Source: Bacteroidales bacterium
Lineage (GTDB): Bacteria > Bacteroidota > Bacteroidia > Bacteroidales > Bacteroidaceae
DNA length: 64,000 bases
Assembly: GCA_015060865.1 (NCBI GenBank)
Contig: SUXS01000007.1
Location: 1 to 64,000, forward strand
Direction: 5' to 3'
The translations under genes and the position numbers were made by a program. This document shows positions 40,097-48,868 of this stretch, piece by piece. Numbering within the stretch: position 1 is the stretch's first letter; every line of letters begins with the position of its first letter. Below the pieces are notes generated by a model. The model searched no databases. It was not told where the DNA came from and saw only the letters and a program-made list of their open reading frames with translations.

Positions 40097-41257
40097 ATGA
40101 AAAAGATCAAGTATCGACTAGTGTTCAACCGCAAGGGACGGCTGAACGGGGAGGGAAAGGCATTGATTCAGATTGAGGCTTACCTGAAACGCAAGCGAAA
40201 GTATTTCTCCACAAACATATATGTCTTCCCCTCGCAGTGGGATGCCAGAAAGCAACGAATATGTGGCCATGCCCATTCTGAGGAGCTAAACTGGATGCTT
40301 GCTGAACGTGTAGTAGAGATGGAACAGATGGAAATCGCTCTTTGGAAACGGGGTGAAAGCATATCGTTGCGCAAGCTCAAAGAATGCACATGCAATAGCG
40401 CCTCACCACAATTCCTGCCATTCATGGCCAGGGCGATAGAACGCGGACATATCCGTGAAAGCACTAAAGAAAACAGATTTACAACCTATTGCCTGCTGAG
40501 CGAATATAGTGAGGATATCACTTTTGAGGGACTGACTCCATACTTTGTAAGTAAGTTTGAGGCGTGGATGGTATCGCGAGGGTATCACACTAATACAATA
40601 GCCAAGCATTTGTCTCATCTGCGCATTTATGTGAATATGGCCGTCATGCAGGGAATAATCAGGGAGGAGGATAATCCTTTTCATAAGCGGCGCATCGGGC
40701 ATGAGCCTTTCAAACATACCCATTTACTTCCTTTTGAAGTGGAAAAACTGGAGCATGTGAAATTTCCTGCCAAGTGCCAGCACTTGCAGGTAACGACTGA
40801 CGCTTTCCTGTTCTGTTGCTATACCGGTCTGAGATATTCTGACTTTGTGCGACTTGGAAGCAAAAACGTACATAAAGGTGCTGGTCACACATGGTTATAT
40901 CTAAAAGCTCAAAAAACAGGCTCCGATGTTGAACTGCCTATAGATGTGCTTTTCGGAGGTAAGCCTATGCACCTTCTGGATAAATACGCAGATTGTCTGG
41001 ACAAGTTCTTTGGACTACCATCCAACTCCACGGTCGACAAGCAACTGCTGGCAGTAGCTCGCCATGCTGGAATCCGCAAGCACTTCTCCTTTCATAGTGC
41101 CCGCCACACCAATGCTACACTGTTGTTGGCGCAAGGGGTGAGTGTGACGACTGTGCAAAAACTGCTAGGGCATAAGAATGTGAAGACGACGATGAACTAC
41201 TGCGAGGTTATCAACCAGACCATCATCAAGGAATTGAAAAAATGCCGAAAGCGGTAG
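40097..41257 (+). CDS. Tyrosine recombinase, probable SusC/SusD DNA invertase
   Basis: A 386-residue phage-integrase-family protein of the Bacteroidetes type: an N-terminal arm-type DNA-binding domain (about 1-60, RLVFNRKGRLNGEGKALIQI read in part), a SAM-like core-binding domain (about 105-200) and the catalytic domain. The catalytic set is complete: R246 (TGLRYSD), K273, H333 and R336 (HSARHTN), H359 (LLGHKN) and Y368 (NYCEV). It lies between the two inverted sites and would flip together with them. No other phage, transposon or conjugation gene is near, so inversion is more likely than integration. A hairpin with TCTTCTT behind it (41341-41374) may end its transcript. Confidence 0.88.
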   Translation: MKKIKYRLVFNRKGRLNGEGKALIQIEAYLKRKRKYFSTNIYVFPSQWDARKQRICGHAHSEELNWMLAERVVEMEQMEIALWKRGESISLRKLKECTCNSASPQFLPFMARAIERGHIRESTKENRFTTYCLLSEYSEDITFEGLTPYFVSKFEAWMVSRGYHTNTIAKHLSHLRIYVNMAVMQGIIREEDNPFHKRRIGHEPFKHTHLLPFEVEKLEHVKFPAKCQHLQVTTDAFLFCCYTGLRYSDFVRLGSKNVHKGAGHTWLYLKAQKTGSDVELPIDVLFGGKPMHLLDKYADCLDKFFGLPSNSTVDKQLLAVARHAGIRKHFSFHSARHTNATLLLAQGVSVTTVQKLLGHKNVKTTMNYCEVINQTIIKELKKCRKR

Positions 41258-41278
41258 CACGGGGGTAGCACAAGTATA

Positions 41279-41312
41279 ATTGACAATTGATAATTGATAA
41301 TTGAAAATTGAA
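41279..41312. repeat. AATTGATAATTG-type AT-rich repeat
   Basis: Four to five overlapping copies of an AATTGA(T/A)A motif directly behind the recombinase stop. Such runs are common between Bacteroidales genes and have no known function. Confidence 0.6.
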
Positions 41313-41340
41313 AGACGCAGCGTAGCGAGTGCAGAAACCG

Positions 41341-41374
41341 CTTGCGGGATTATGCCAAGCCCGCAAGTCTTCTT
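41341..41374 (+). terminator. Possible terminator of the recombinase gene
   Basis: CTTGCGGG (41341-41348) pairs with CCCGCAAG (41360-41367), loop 11 nt, followed by TCTTCTT. It would insulate the silent susC from recombinase transcription. Confidence 0.55.
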
Positions 41375-42021
41375 AAATGCAAAGTATTTATAAAATTAGG
41401 ACTGATGATGGTGAGTAGAGGTACTCTAACGCGCGCGTGTGCGCGTATATTTATAAGGAGGTTATTTATCTGCCAGTGTCCGCCAATAGGGGATAGTCTG
41501 CTGTATATGAATATTGTAATGGCGGACACTACGTACGATTATCCACATTGGCCTATCTGCAGTCATTAGATGCCGTTAGACATCGCTCAAAGCGATTCAT
41601 AATGCGTTTCCCCTGAAACGAGCGTTTGTTTCTATTTACCGCTGGACAACAGCAACCTTACCCTTGTGCAACAGCAAGGTTACCTTTGCGCAACAGCAAC
41701 CTTGCCGTTGCGCAGCAGTAAATAGAATTGCTTGTAACAAACAGAGAACGACAAGCAAAAGGTAGCGAGAAAGACCTTGCTATAAAGCGATCCCCGGTAT
41801 CTTTTCTTGCGGGTTATGGCCGACACTGAAAATCGTACGCAGTGTCCGCCAATACTAACCATATTAACAAGTGGTTACGCGTCGCGGCGGACGGTGGCAG
41901 ATAAAAAAGCTAAAACACATTTATATGTATAAACAGCTAAATATACACCCTAATGAGTTGTTTGAGCGAAAGAATCCTACAGGAATCTGCCTATCGGATA
42001 AGCCGTTTATTTCTCCGCGCA
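41375..42021. other. Repeat-rich non-coding stretch before the silent susC
   Basis: No gene is supported. The stretch holds: an alternating purine-pyrimidine run (about 41429-41447, ACGCGCGCGTGTGCGCGT); a 15-bp direct repeat CAGTGTCCGCCAATA at 41474-41488 and 41840-41854, with an inverted partial copy TGGCGGACACT at 41520-41530; and 22-bp tandem repeats at 41644-41716. In-frame stops (for example TAA at 41999) close the frame upstream of the silent susC. Confidence 0.6.
41630..41727. repeat. 22-bp tandem repeats bounded by an inverted repeat
   Basis: Three 22-bp units (41644-41665, 41666-41687, 41688-41709) and a partial fourth share CAACAGCAA followed by C/G C/G TT A/G CC. The block is enclosed by TTCTATTTACCGCTG (41630-41644) and its reverse complement with one mismatch (41713-41727). 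Confidence 0.75.
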
Positions 42022-42040
42022 AAGTAGCGCGAAGACTTTA

Positions 42041-44929
42041 GTGGTTTCTTATGTGGGTATGACCACACAGGAGGTGACCGTACGTCCTTATGTAAAGGTG
42101 TACATGCAGTCTGACGAGGAAGTTCTTGAGGAAGTGTTAGTAGTAGCTTACGGTACGGCTAAGAAGGCCTCGTTTACGGGTTCAGCCGCCACTGTGTCTT
42201 CAAAAAATGTGAAGAAGCTTCAAGTGTCAAACATTACAAAAGCACTTGAGGGTGCTGCTCCTGGTGTGCAGGTAGCCAGCCAGTCGGGCCAGCCTGGATC
42301 TAGTGCCACTATCCGTATTCGTGGTATTGGCTCCATAAATGCTTCAAGTGCACCTTTGTATGTGGTGGATGGTATGCCTTATGATGGTGACATCTCTGCT
42401 ATCAATCCTGCAGACATCGAGTCTATGACAGTGCTGAAAGATGCTTCTTCTACAGCATTGTATGGTGCACGTGCTGCTAATGGTGTTATCGTAGTTACCA
42501 CCAAAAAAGGTGAATCGCAACAGACAAGATTGTCTTTTGATGCTCGATATGGTGTAAACTCACGTGGAATATCCGAATATGACATTATGAAGGATCCGGG
42601 TGAATACATGACCACCTATTGGAGTGTATTGAAGAATCAACTTGGTAGTGGTGCTGCAGCTTCTGAGGCATTGTATGGCAAGTTAGGTTACAATCCTTAT
42701 GATTGCGCGAACAATGCAATAGTGGATGCAGAGGGAAATCTAACTACGGCAGCATTGCTCTATCATGATGATTGGGCCAATGAAGCTATCAAAGATGGAA
42801 TTAGACAAGAGTATTCACTTAATGTACAAGGTTCCAACTCAAAGTCTAGCCACTATCTTTCGTTAGGTTACTTAAACGATGAGGGTATCATTGCCAACTC
42901 TGACTTCAATCGTTTGACCGTACGAGCTAATGGCGACTACAAGGTAAACAACTTTATCAAGATGAATGGTAGTCTCTCATATGCCCGTGGAGAACAGAAT
43001 AGCCAAGCAATCAGCAGCCTAAGTAATTATGTCAACACTTTCATGTTTACACAAAACATTGCTCCTATCTATCCTGTATATGCATACGATGCTACAGGCA
43101 AGAGGCTATATGACGAGAATGGCAATCCCATCTTCGATTTCGGTAACGGAGAGTATGGTGCTCGTGCGTATGGTAGCAACCAGAATGTTGTAGCCTCAGA
43201 CGAGGCTAATCAGAATCGTGTGCTTAGCGACAACTTTAGCACACGCGTAGGCCTCGATATTGCAATTTGGGATGGATTGAAATTCCAGGCTAACTTAGGC
43301 TATGACCTCAGGAATGCAATGCAAGACCGTTTCCAAACTCCATCTTTCGGTGATGCAGAACAGTCGGGTGGTCGCGGTTACAAATATCGCACACGTTCGG
43401 AAACATACACAATTAATGAGTTGCTGACCTATAATAAGGACTTTGGTAAACATCATATAGATTTGTTAGTTGGCCACGAGAACTATATGTATAGCTATAG
43501 ATATTTGTACAATGCAAAGACTGGTTTCTTCAACCCGACGATACCTGAGTATAGTAACGCAATCACAATGGAAGGTATGAATTCATACTCAAATAACCAC
43601 ACCATTGAATCCTATCTCGGACGTATAAACTACGATTATGACGACAAATATTATCTTTCAGGTTCTGCCCGTCGCGATGGGTCTTCTGTATTTGCTCCTG
43701 ATAATCGTTGGGGAACATTTTGGTCTGTCGGTGGTTCTTGGCGTGTTTCAAAAGAGAACTTCTTGCGCAATGCCAAATGGTTGGACAACTTAACTCTACG
43801 TGCGAGCTATGGTACAGTCGGCAATGATAACATCTACTATCCAGGCACCACTACCACCAACTATTACGCTTATAAGACTCAGTATGGCATTTCAAATTCT
43901 GATGGGGCCTTCTCTGTCGCCAGATTCTATCAAGGTAATCCCGATTTGACCTGGGAAACATCTCATAACGCGAATGTCGGTTTCAACTTTGCAGCATTTA
44001 ACAACTTGGTAAATTTGGATGTCGAGTTGTTTAACAAAAAAACTGTTGACATGCTATACAGTGTGCCCCAACCTATGTCGTCTGGTGTTGATTACATCTC
44101 GGAAAATGCCCTTACAATGGTTAATAAAGGTGTTGAATTCGCTCTGAATGTAAATCTGCCGATGCCTGGTGACCTGAGATGGAGTTGGACATTTACAGGC
44201 ACGCACTATAAGAACATGGTAACCGATATTCCTGAGGATAAACGTGAGGATGGTATTACACATGGATCATACTATAATATTCGTGAAGGCAAGAGTGTAT
44301 GGGACTTCTACTATTATAAGTATGCAGGCGTAAACGAAGAAGGTAAGTCTACTTGGTATTATGAAACCGAGGATGCAGATGGTAATGTGGTACAGGAGAC
44401 CACTACGGACTATTCTAAAGCTGATAAATACTATATAGGAACTGCTATCCCTGATTTCCAAGGAGGTATTTCTACTGAAGTTGCTTGGAAGGGTTTCGAT
44501 TTCTCAATTGCAACCAATTTCCAGATTGGTGGCGATATCTACGATGCGATGTATGCAGGATTAATGCATGCAGGAAGTAGTGCGGGTAGTAACTGGCATC
44601 GCGATATTCTAAATGCTTGGACTCCAGAAAACACTTCTAGTGATATCCCTGTGTTGGATGGTGATCAAAATGCCAATGTATTCTCAGACCGTTTCCTGGT
44701 AGATGCTTCATACTTCAATATCCGTAATATCTCTTTAGGCTATACATTGCCCAAGAATTGGACACGTTCTATTTCTATCTCAAATGCACGTGTTTATCTG
44801 ACAGCTGACAATGTCGCATTGTGGTCTAAGCGTAAGGGGCTGGATCCTCGTCAGTACATTCAGGGACAATCGCAGGCTAACTATTCTACCATCCGTACAA
44901 TGTCTATAGGACTTTCTTTAACACTTTAA
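42041..44929 (+). CDS. Silent SusC/RagA-family transporter lacking promoter and signal peptide
   Basis: Coding similarity to SusC starts at codon AGT 42023, inside the inverted repeat; the only start in this frame is a GTG at 42041 and a stop lies just upstream at 41999. Residues from SYVGMTTQEV onwards cover the end of the carboxypeptidase-like domain, the plug (IRIRGIGSINASSAPLYVVDG in parts) and the whole barrel to the C-terminal SIGLSLTL, with no frameshift. As it stands it cannot be exported. Joining to codons 1-68 of the other susC by inversion would give an intact protein of about 1036 residues. An intact frame over 2.9 kb argues that it is under selection, so a silent cassette rather than a decaying gene. 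Confidence 0.85.
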   Translation: MVSYVGMTTQEVTVRPYVKVYMQSDEEVLEEVLVVAYGTAKKASFTGSAATVSSKNVKKLQVSNITKALEGAAPGVQVASQSGQPGSSATIRIRGIGSINASSAPLYVVDGMPYDGDISAINPADIESMTVLKDASSTALYGARAANGVIVVTTKKGESQQTRLSFDARYGVNSRGISEYDIMKDPGEYMTTYWSVLKNQLGSGAAASEALYGKLGYNPYDCANNAIVDAEGNLTTAALLYHDDWANEAIKDGIRQEYSLNVQGSNSKSSHYLSLGYLNDEGIIANSDFNRLTVRANGDYKVNNFIKMNGSLSYARGEQNSQAISSLSNYVNTFMFTQNIAPIYPVYAYDATGKRLYDENGNPIFDFGNGEYGARAYGSNQNVVASDEANQNRVLSDNFSTRVGLDIAIWDGLKFQANLGYDLRNAMQDRFQTPSFGDAEQSGGRGYKYRTRSETYTINELLTYNKDFGKHHIDLLVGHENYMYSYRYLYNAKTGFFNPTIPEYSNAITMEGMNSYSNNHTIESYLGRINYDYDDKYYLSGSARRDGSSVFAPDNRWGTFWSVGGSWRVSKENFLRNAKWLDNLTLRASYGTVGNDNIYYPGTTTTNYYAYKTQYGISNSDGAFSVARFYQGNPDLTWETSHNANVGFNFAAFNNLVNLDVELFNKKTVDMLYSVPQPMSSGVDYISENALTMVNKGVEFALNVNLPMPGDLRWSWTFTGTHYKNMVTDIPEDKREDGITHGSYYNIREGKSVWDFYYYKYAGVNEEGKSTWYYETEDADGNVVQETTTDYSKADKYYIGTAIPDFQGGISTEVAWKGFDFSIATNFQIGGDIYDAMYAGLMHAGSSAGSNWHRDILNAWTPENTSSDIPVLDGDQNANVFSDRFLVDASYFNIRNISLGYTLPKNWTRSISISNARVYLTADNVALWSKRKGLDPRQYIQGQSQANYSTIRTMSIGLSLTL

Positions 44930-44941
44930 TAAGTAAACGAC

Positions 44942-46480
44942 ATGAAACTTGAAAGATATTTATATAGCGGTATTGCAGCAGCTACCTTGTTGTTTGTGAC
45001 AGCTTGCTCAGAAGATTATCTGAACGCAGAGCCCAATGCTTACCTCGAAGAAGAAGCTGTTAGTGATGTAATGAAAGAGGATCCATCGCAAGTTGCGGCT
45101 TATGTGACCGGTGCTTATATGGATTTGTATTGTGGTGACAAATATTGGATGTCGCATGATGATTTCGGACTACCTGCCATAAAATTGGCCACAGACCTAT
45201 TCTGCGAGGATATTGCTTACACCAATGACGCACACTTCTTTTGCTACGACTATCAATTGGATAATCGTTTGGGGAACTATCGTCGGACAAGCAGCACATG
45301 GAATCAGTTGTACAGCGTCATTGATAAAACCAATACTATTATTACGATGCTAAAGCCCACTGAAGGCGAAAATGTACAAGAATCAGCTGCCATTATGTTG
45401 GGCGAGGCCTATTCGCTACGTGCTTATTGCTACTTTTGGTTGGTTAATCTTTGGCAACACCCTTATAGTGTAAATGCCGAAGCACTCGGTGTACCCTTGA
45501 AAACAGAAGAGGTCTATCGCCAGGAACGCGTTCCTGTAGGTGAAGTATATGCCCAAATACTTGAGGATATTGAGTTGGGATACAACTATCTGAAAGATAA
45601 AGGCTATCACAATCAGAAGATTGGGCTGTCTGAATATGCGTCAGCAGCCATCTATGCCAATATTCTGATGTTTACTGGCGATTATGAGAACGCTGCTCGC
45701 TATGCAGAAGAGGCCATTAAGGGTGGTTCGTTGAATAGTCAAAATGATATGCTGAGCGGATTCAACTCTTTGGATATGCCAGAAGCAATCTGGGGATACA
45801 ATGTAACAGAAGAAACTACAGGCTATTATGCTTCATTGTTCTCACATATAGATTCATATATGATTGGCTATGGCGGCCAGGTTGGTTTCCGTAAAATGAT
45901 AGCTTCGGATTTGTACGACAAGATTGCTGACACGGATGTGCGTAAGCAATGGTTTGGTTTAAATTCGAATAACAATTTGCTTGGAATCGTCTATGAATTT
46001 GAGGCTGCCTATGGCTTGGAAAAATATATTCAAAATAAATATCGCGATGTTTATTTAACAAGTATGGGTGCTGCATCTCCATTTACTTCTGCGATTATTT
46101 ATTTCCGTACAGGAGAAATGTATTTTGTTGCAGCCGAGGCCTACTATTTGGCTGGTAACGAGACTAGAGCTATGGAATTACTGAACGAGATAATGACAAC
46201 TCGTAACCCTGAATATTCATTCAGCGGCACGGGCCAAGTTCTTTATGATGAAATCTGTCTGCAAAAACGTATCGAGACTTGGATGGAGGGTAGTCGTTGT
46301 CTTGATGCGAAACGCCGTGGTGAAACTATTGATCGTTCGAAGAGCAGTAATCATGCCGCAGACTTGGAACATTTCAATGCAATCACCTACTCTGCACACG
46401 ATTATCGAATGATTTATCGTATACCACAAAAAGAGTTGGAGAACAATCCTGCAATTACTGCTGATTCTGATAACCAATAA
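44942..46480 (+). CDS. SusD/RagB-family lipoprotein of the silent pair
   Basis: A 512-residue SusD-like lipoprotein, 12 bp behind the silent susC. Signal peptide with lipobox VTAC followed by SEDYLNAEP. Typical helical blocks are ESAAIMLGEAYSLRAYCYFW in part and ASAAIYANILMFTGDYENAARYAEEA in part; the C-terminal region has RTGEMYFVAAEAYY. It has only limited resemblance to the SusD at 34800, so the two pairs probably bind different ligands. It should be expressed only when the switch joins the promoter to its susC. Confidence 0.9.
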   Translation: MKLERYLYSGIAAATLLFVTACSEDYLNAEPNAYLEEEAVSDVMKEDPSQVAAYVTGAYMDLYCGDKYWMSHDDFGLPAIKLATDLFCEDIAYTNDAHFFCYDYQLDNRLGNYRRTSSTWNQLYSVIDKTNTIITMLKPTEGENVQESAAIMLGEAYSLRAYCYFWLVNLWQHPYSVNAEALGVPLKTEEVYRQERVPVGEVYAQILEDIELGYNYLKDKGYHNQKIGLSEYASAAIYANILMFTGDYENAARYAEEAIKGGSLNSQNDMLSGFNSLDMPEAIWGYNVTEETTGYYASLFSHIDSYMIGYGGQVGFRKMIASDLYDKIADTDVRKQWFGLNSNNNLLGIVYEFEAAYGLEKYIQNKYRDVYLTSMGAASPFTSAIIYFRTGEMYFVAAEAYYLAGNETRAMELLNEIMTTRNPEYSFSGTGQVLYDEICLQKRIETWMEGSRCLDAKRRGETIDRSKSSNHAADLEHFNAITYSAHDYRMIYRIPQKELENNPAITADSDNQ

Positions 46481-46506
46481 ACTTTGTGATGTTATAAATA
46501 TAAGAA

Positions 46507-46537
46507 GAGGGTGCGTCGTTTTGACACACCCTCATTT
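46507..46537 (+). terminator. Terminator behind the silent susCD pair
   Basis: GAGGGTGCGTC (46507-46517) pairs with GACACACCCTC (46523-46533) with one wobble-type mismatch, followed by ATTTGTT. Confidence 0.75.
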
Positions 46538-46817
46538 GTTATACACAAGTATAAAGAGCCTATGCATTATGCATGCGGGTGAAAAATAATTGGCAACATT
46601 GTCAATGAATCAGAGTGCAACATCTCTGCCCTTCGCAAGATTCTGCCAGACTATCCAATTTTGAAATTCTGATAAATCCGCAGAACGGATAAAGTGCATG
46701 TTCACGTTACTTATTACAAAATAACCACAACCAACTCCCCACAAATTCTTTGTCCTATCAAGAAATATTGGTTCCCGATATATATAGAATCAGACCCATT
46801 TTCACGGAAAGTTGTTT
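46538..46817. other. Intergenic region without a recognisable gene
   Basis: AT-rich; I see no supported gene, repeat of the MITE family or strong hairpin here. The promoter of the next gene starts at 46818. Confidence 0.5.
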
Positions 46818-46848
46818 TTTGTAGATATAAGATTTTGTATTACCTTTG
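46818..46848 (+). promoter_or_regulatory. Promoter of the Ig-like lipoprotein gene, almost leaderless
   Basis: TTTG at 46818-46821, 19 bp, TACCTTTG at 46841-46848: a full consensus match. The ATG at 46857 follows only 8 bp after the -7 box, so the mRNA leader should be a few bases at most. Confidence 0.75.
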
Positions 46849-46856
46849 CCGATTAT

Positions 46857-48773
46857 ATGAAACCGACGATTAAACATCTGCTTGCTATAGCCTCCGTGAC
46901 TGCACTGGTGGTAGCATGCGCCTCTATAGGCTCACCCGATGGTGGCCCCTACGACGAGAATCCTCCTGTATTCCTCGGAAGTACACCCGCGCCCTTTGCC
47001 ATGGGTGTAAAGAACAAGCGTGTGACGCTGAAGTTCGATGAATATGTCAAGATTGAAAAGGCTGCCGAAAAGGTGGTCGTATCACCTCCTCAGATTACTC
47101 CTCCTATCATCAAGACCAACGGGAAGAGCATTGTGGTGGAACTGGACGATTCGCTCAAAGCAAACACGACCTATAGCATCGACTTCAGCGATGCCATCGT
47201 AGACTACAATGAAGGTAATCCATTGGGTAACTTTGCATTCCTCTTCTCCACGGGCGACAGGATAGATACGCTGGCCGTATCAGGTACGGTGCTCAACGCT
47301 TCGAATCTGGAACCCATCAAGGGCATCTTGGTGGGCTTGTACAGCGACCTTGCAGACAGCGCCTTTACCACGAAACCCTTCGACCGTGTATCACGGACCG
47401 ATGCTGACGGGCATTTCACTATACGGGGAATCGCACCCGGTTCCTATCGGGCCTATGCCCTACAGGATGCTAACCAAAACTATATCTTCGACCAGAAAAG
47501 CGAGATGATAGCTTACCTTGACTCATTGGTAGTGCCATACACCGAGATACGCATGCATCAAGACACCACGTGGATAGACTCGCTCACTATCGACACCATT
47601 CGCACCGTACCACGTGTGCATTACCTACCCGACAATCTTGTACTCATGGCTTTCACTGAGACTGCCACGCAGCGATACCTTGTCAAGACCGAGCGTCCCG
47701 AACTGAAGAAGTTCTCCGTATACTTCTCCACCGGTTCCGATAGCCTACCGTTGCTCACCCCGCTCAACTTTGCCGATGAGGATGCCTATATCGTAGAGAG
47801 CAGCGTTGACCACGACAGCATCACCTATTGGATGAGAGACACGCTTGCCTACTATCAGGACACGCTTTCACTGGCCCTCACCTACGAATATACCGATACG
47901 TTGGGGATGCTTGTACCACGCACGGATACAATCAGCCTCGTAGCGAAGAAGACGCGTAGCAAAATCCTGCAAGAAGAAGAGAAGAAACGCAAGGAGGCCC
48001 AAAAAGAACGCGAAAAACGCATGAAACGTGGAGACACAATTCCCGAAACAACTCCCAAGACGCAATTCCTAAGCATGAAAGTGAGTGGAGGATCGAGCAT
48101 GGACCTCACAGCCAACGTTACGATAGACTTCACAGAGCCCATCGTGCAGATTAACGATACTGCCATACGCCTATTTAAAAAGGTAGACACGCTGTGGGTG
48201 CCCGAGCCTCACCTCTTCCGCCAAAAAAAGAATGCTCTCATGAGCTATGAGCTGCTAGGCGAGTGGAAGCCCGCAATGGAATACAAGGTGGTGCTTGACT
48301 CGATGGCTTTCACTGGACTCTACGGACTACATACCAAGCGGCAGGAGACAACGCTGAAGTTCAAAGCACTGGACCAATATAGCACGCTCTTCCTAACCAT
48401 CGTTCAGCCCAAGCCAAGCTACACAGTACAATTACTTGACGGTGACAAGGTTGCCCGGCAAAAACGGATAGAGAAGGGACAGGCCGACTTCTATTTCCTC
48501 AAACCTGGCACCTACTACATGCGAATCTTCAATGACCGCAATGGCAATGGGGTCTGGGATACGGGGCTCTACGATTCGAAAGAACAGGCTGAAGAGGTGT
48601 ACTACTTCCCTGGCTCCATACAGACACGCGAGAATTGGGACTACACGCAGGAATGGGACCCCACAGCCCTACCCATAGACCAGCAGAAGCCCAACGACAT
48701 CAAGAAGCAGAAGTCCGATACCAAAGAGCGTAAGTCGAAAAATGCTGAACGCGAGGCCAAGAAAAAAAAGTAG
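46857..48773 (+). CDS. Ig-like domain lipoprotein
   Basis: A 638-residue lipoprotein (start at ATG 46857, MKPTIKHLLAI; lipobox VVAC). The segment after the signal, CASIGSPDGGPYDENPP, is typical of a widespread Bacteroidetes family with an N-terminal SbsA/Big_5 Ig-like domain (about 40-140, TPAPFAMGVKNKRVTLKF in part). A carboxypeptidase-like beta domain with GHFTIRGIAPGSYRAYALQD in part follows (about 150-230). A charged Lys/Glu coiled segment lies near 380-400, and the C-terminus is very basic. The function is not established; the family is thought to act in the outer envelope. Confidence 0.82.
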   Translation: MKPTIKHLLAIASVTALVVACASIGSPDGGPYDENPPVFLGSTPAPFAMGVKNKRVTLKFDEYVKIEKAAEKVVVSPPQITPPIIKTNGKSIVVELDDSLKANTTYSIDFSDAIVDYNEGNPLGNFAFLFSTGDRIDTLAVSGTVLNASNLEPIKGILVGLYSDLADSAFTTKPFDRVSRTDADGHFTIRGIAPGSYRAYALQDANQNYIFDQKSEMIAYLDSLVVPYTEIRMHQDTTWIDSLTIDTIRTVPRVHYLPDNLVLMAFTETATQRYLVKTERPELKKFSVYFSTGSDSLPLLTPLNFADEDAYIVESSVDHDSITYWMRDTLAYYQDTLSLALTYEYTDTLGMLVPRTDTISLVAKKTRSKILQEEEKKRKEAQKEREKRMKRGDTIPETTPKTQFLSMKVSGGSSMDLTANVTIDFTEPIVQINDTAIRLFKKVDTLWVPEPHLFRQKKNALMSYELLGEWKPAMEYKVVLDSMAFTGLYGLHTKRQETTLKFKALDQYSTLFLTIVQPKPSYTVQLLDGDKVARQKRIEKGQADFYFLKPGTYYMRIFNDRNGNGVWDTGLYDSKEQAEEVYYFPGSIQTRENWDYTQEWDPTALPIDQQKPNDIKKQKSDTKERKSKNAEREAKKKK

Positions 48774-48868
48774 AGCTAACCCCTTCCCTACCCTTGTAAG
48801 GCAGGGTAAATCATAAGCCAGCCACAGAGAGCTAACCTCTTGATGGTGGATAAAAAATATTAAATAAT

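Larger units (their letters stand above)
39530..42037. repeat. Predicted invertible DNA segment with susC promoter, signal sequence and recombinase gene
   Basis: The ends are inverted copies of AGTAGCGCGAAGACT (minus strand 39543-39529; plus strand 42023-42037). Identity starts one base before this 15-mer on both sides (AAGT) and runs outward into both susC genes: 47 of the first 48 bases match and about 75 of 79. Inside the segment the flanks differ at once. The segment carries, from left to right, codons 1-68 of the expressed susC, its promoter, the tyrosine recombinase and a repeat-rich non-coding stretch. Inversion keeps the reading frame (SSAKTLVVSYVG in both states). Confidence 0.8.

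Noticed and set aside
39876..40176. Short frames in the recombinase leader
   Set aside because: They overlap the recombinase start out of frame and have no family features.
40097..41257. Prophage, integron or conjugative-element integrase
   Set aside because: No phage, transfer or cassette genes lie nearby, there is no tRNA target site, and the inverted sites inside two susC genes give a better explanation.
41342..41569. 75-residue frame in the repeat-rich region
   Set aside because: It runs through a hairpin, the CG-alternating patch and a 15-bp repeat; composition looks non-coding.
41644..41716. CRISPR-like array
   Set aside because: The 22-bp units follow each other with no unique spacers, and no cas gene is present in the window.
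42022..42100. Similarity of the two susC 5' regions as plain gene duplication
   Set aside because: Similarity starts at a sharp edge and is near-perfect for 48 bases, then falls towards normal SusC divergence. A duplication would not stop at the same base where promoter and signal peptide are missing.
42023..44929. Degraded susC pseudogene
   Set aside because: The frame is intact over 2.9 kb to the barrel end and the break is exactly at the inverted repeat, which fits a silent cassette better than decay.
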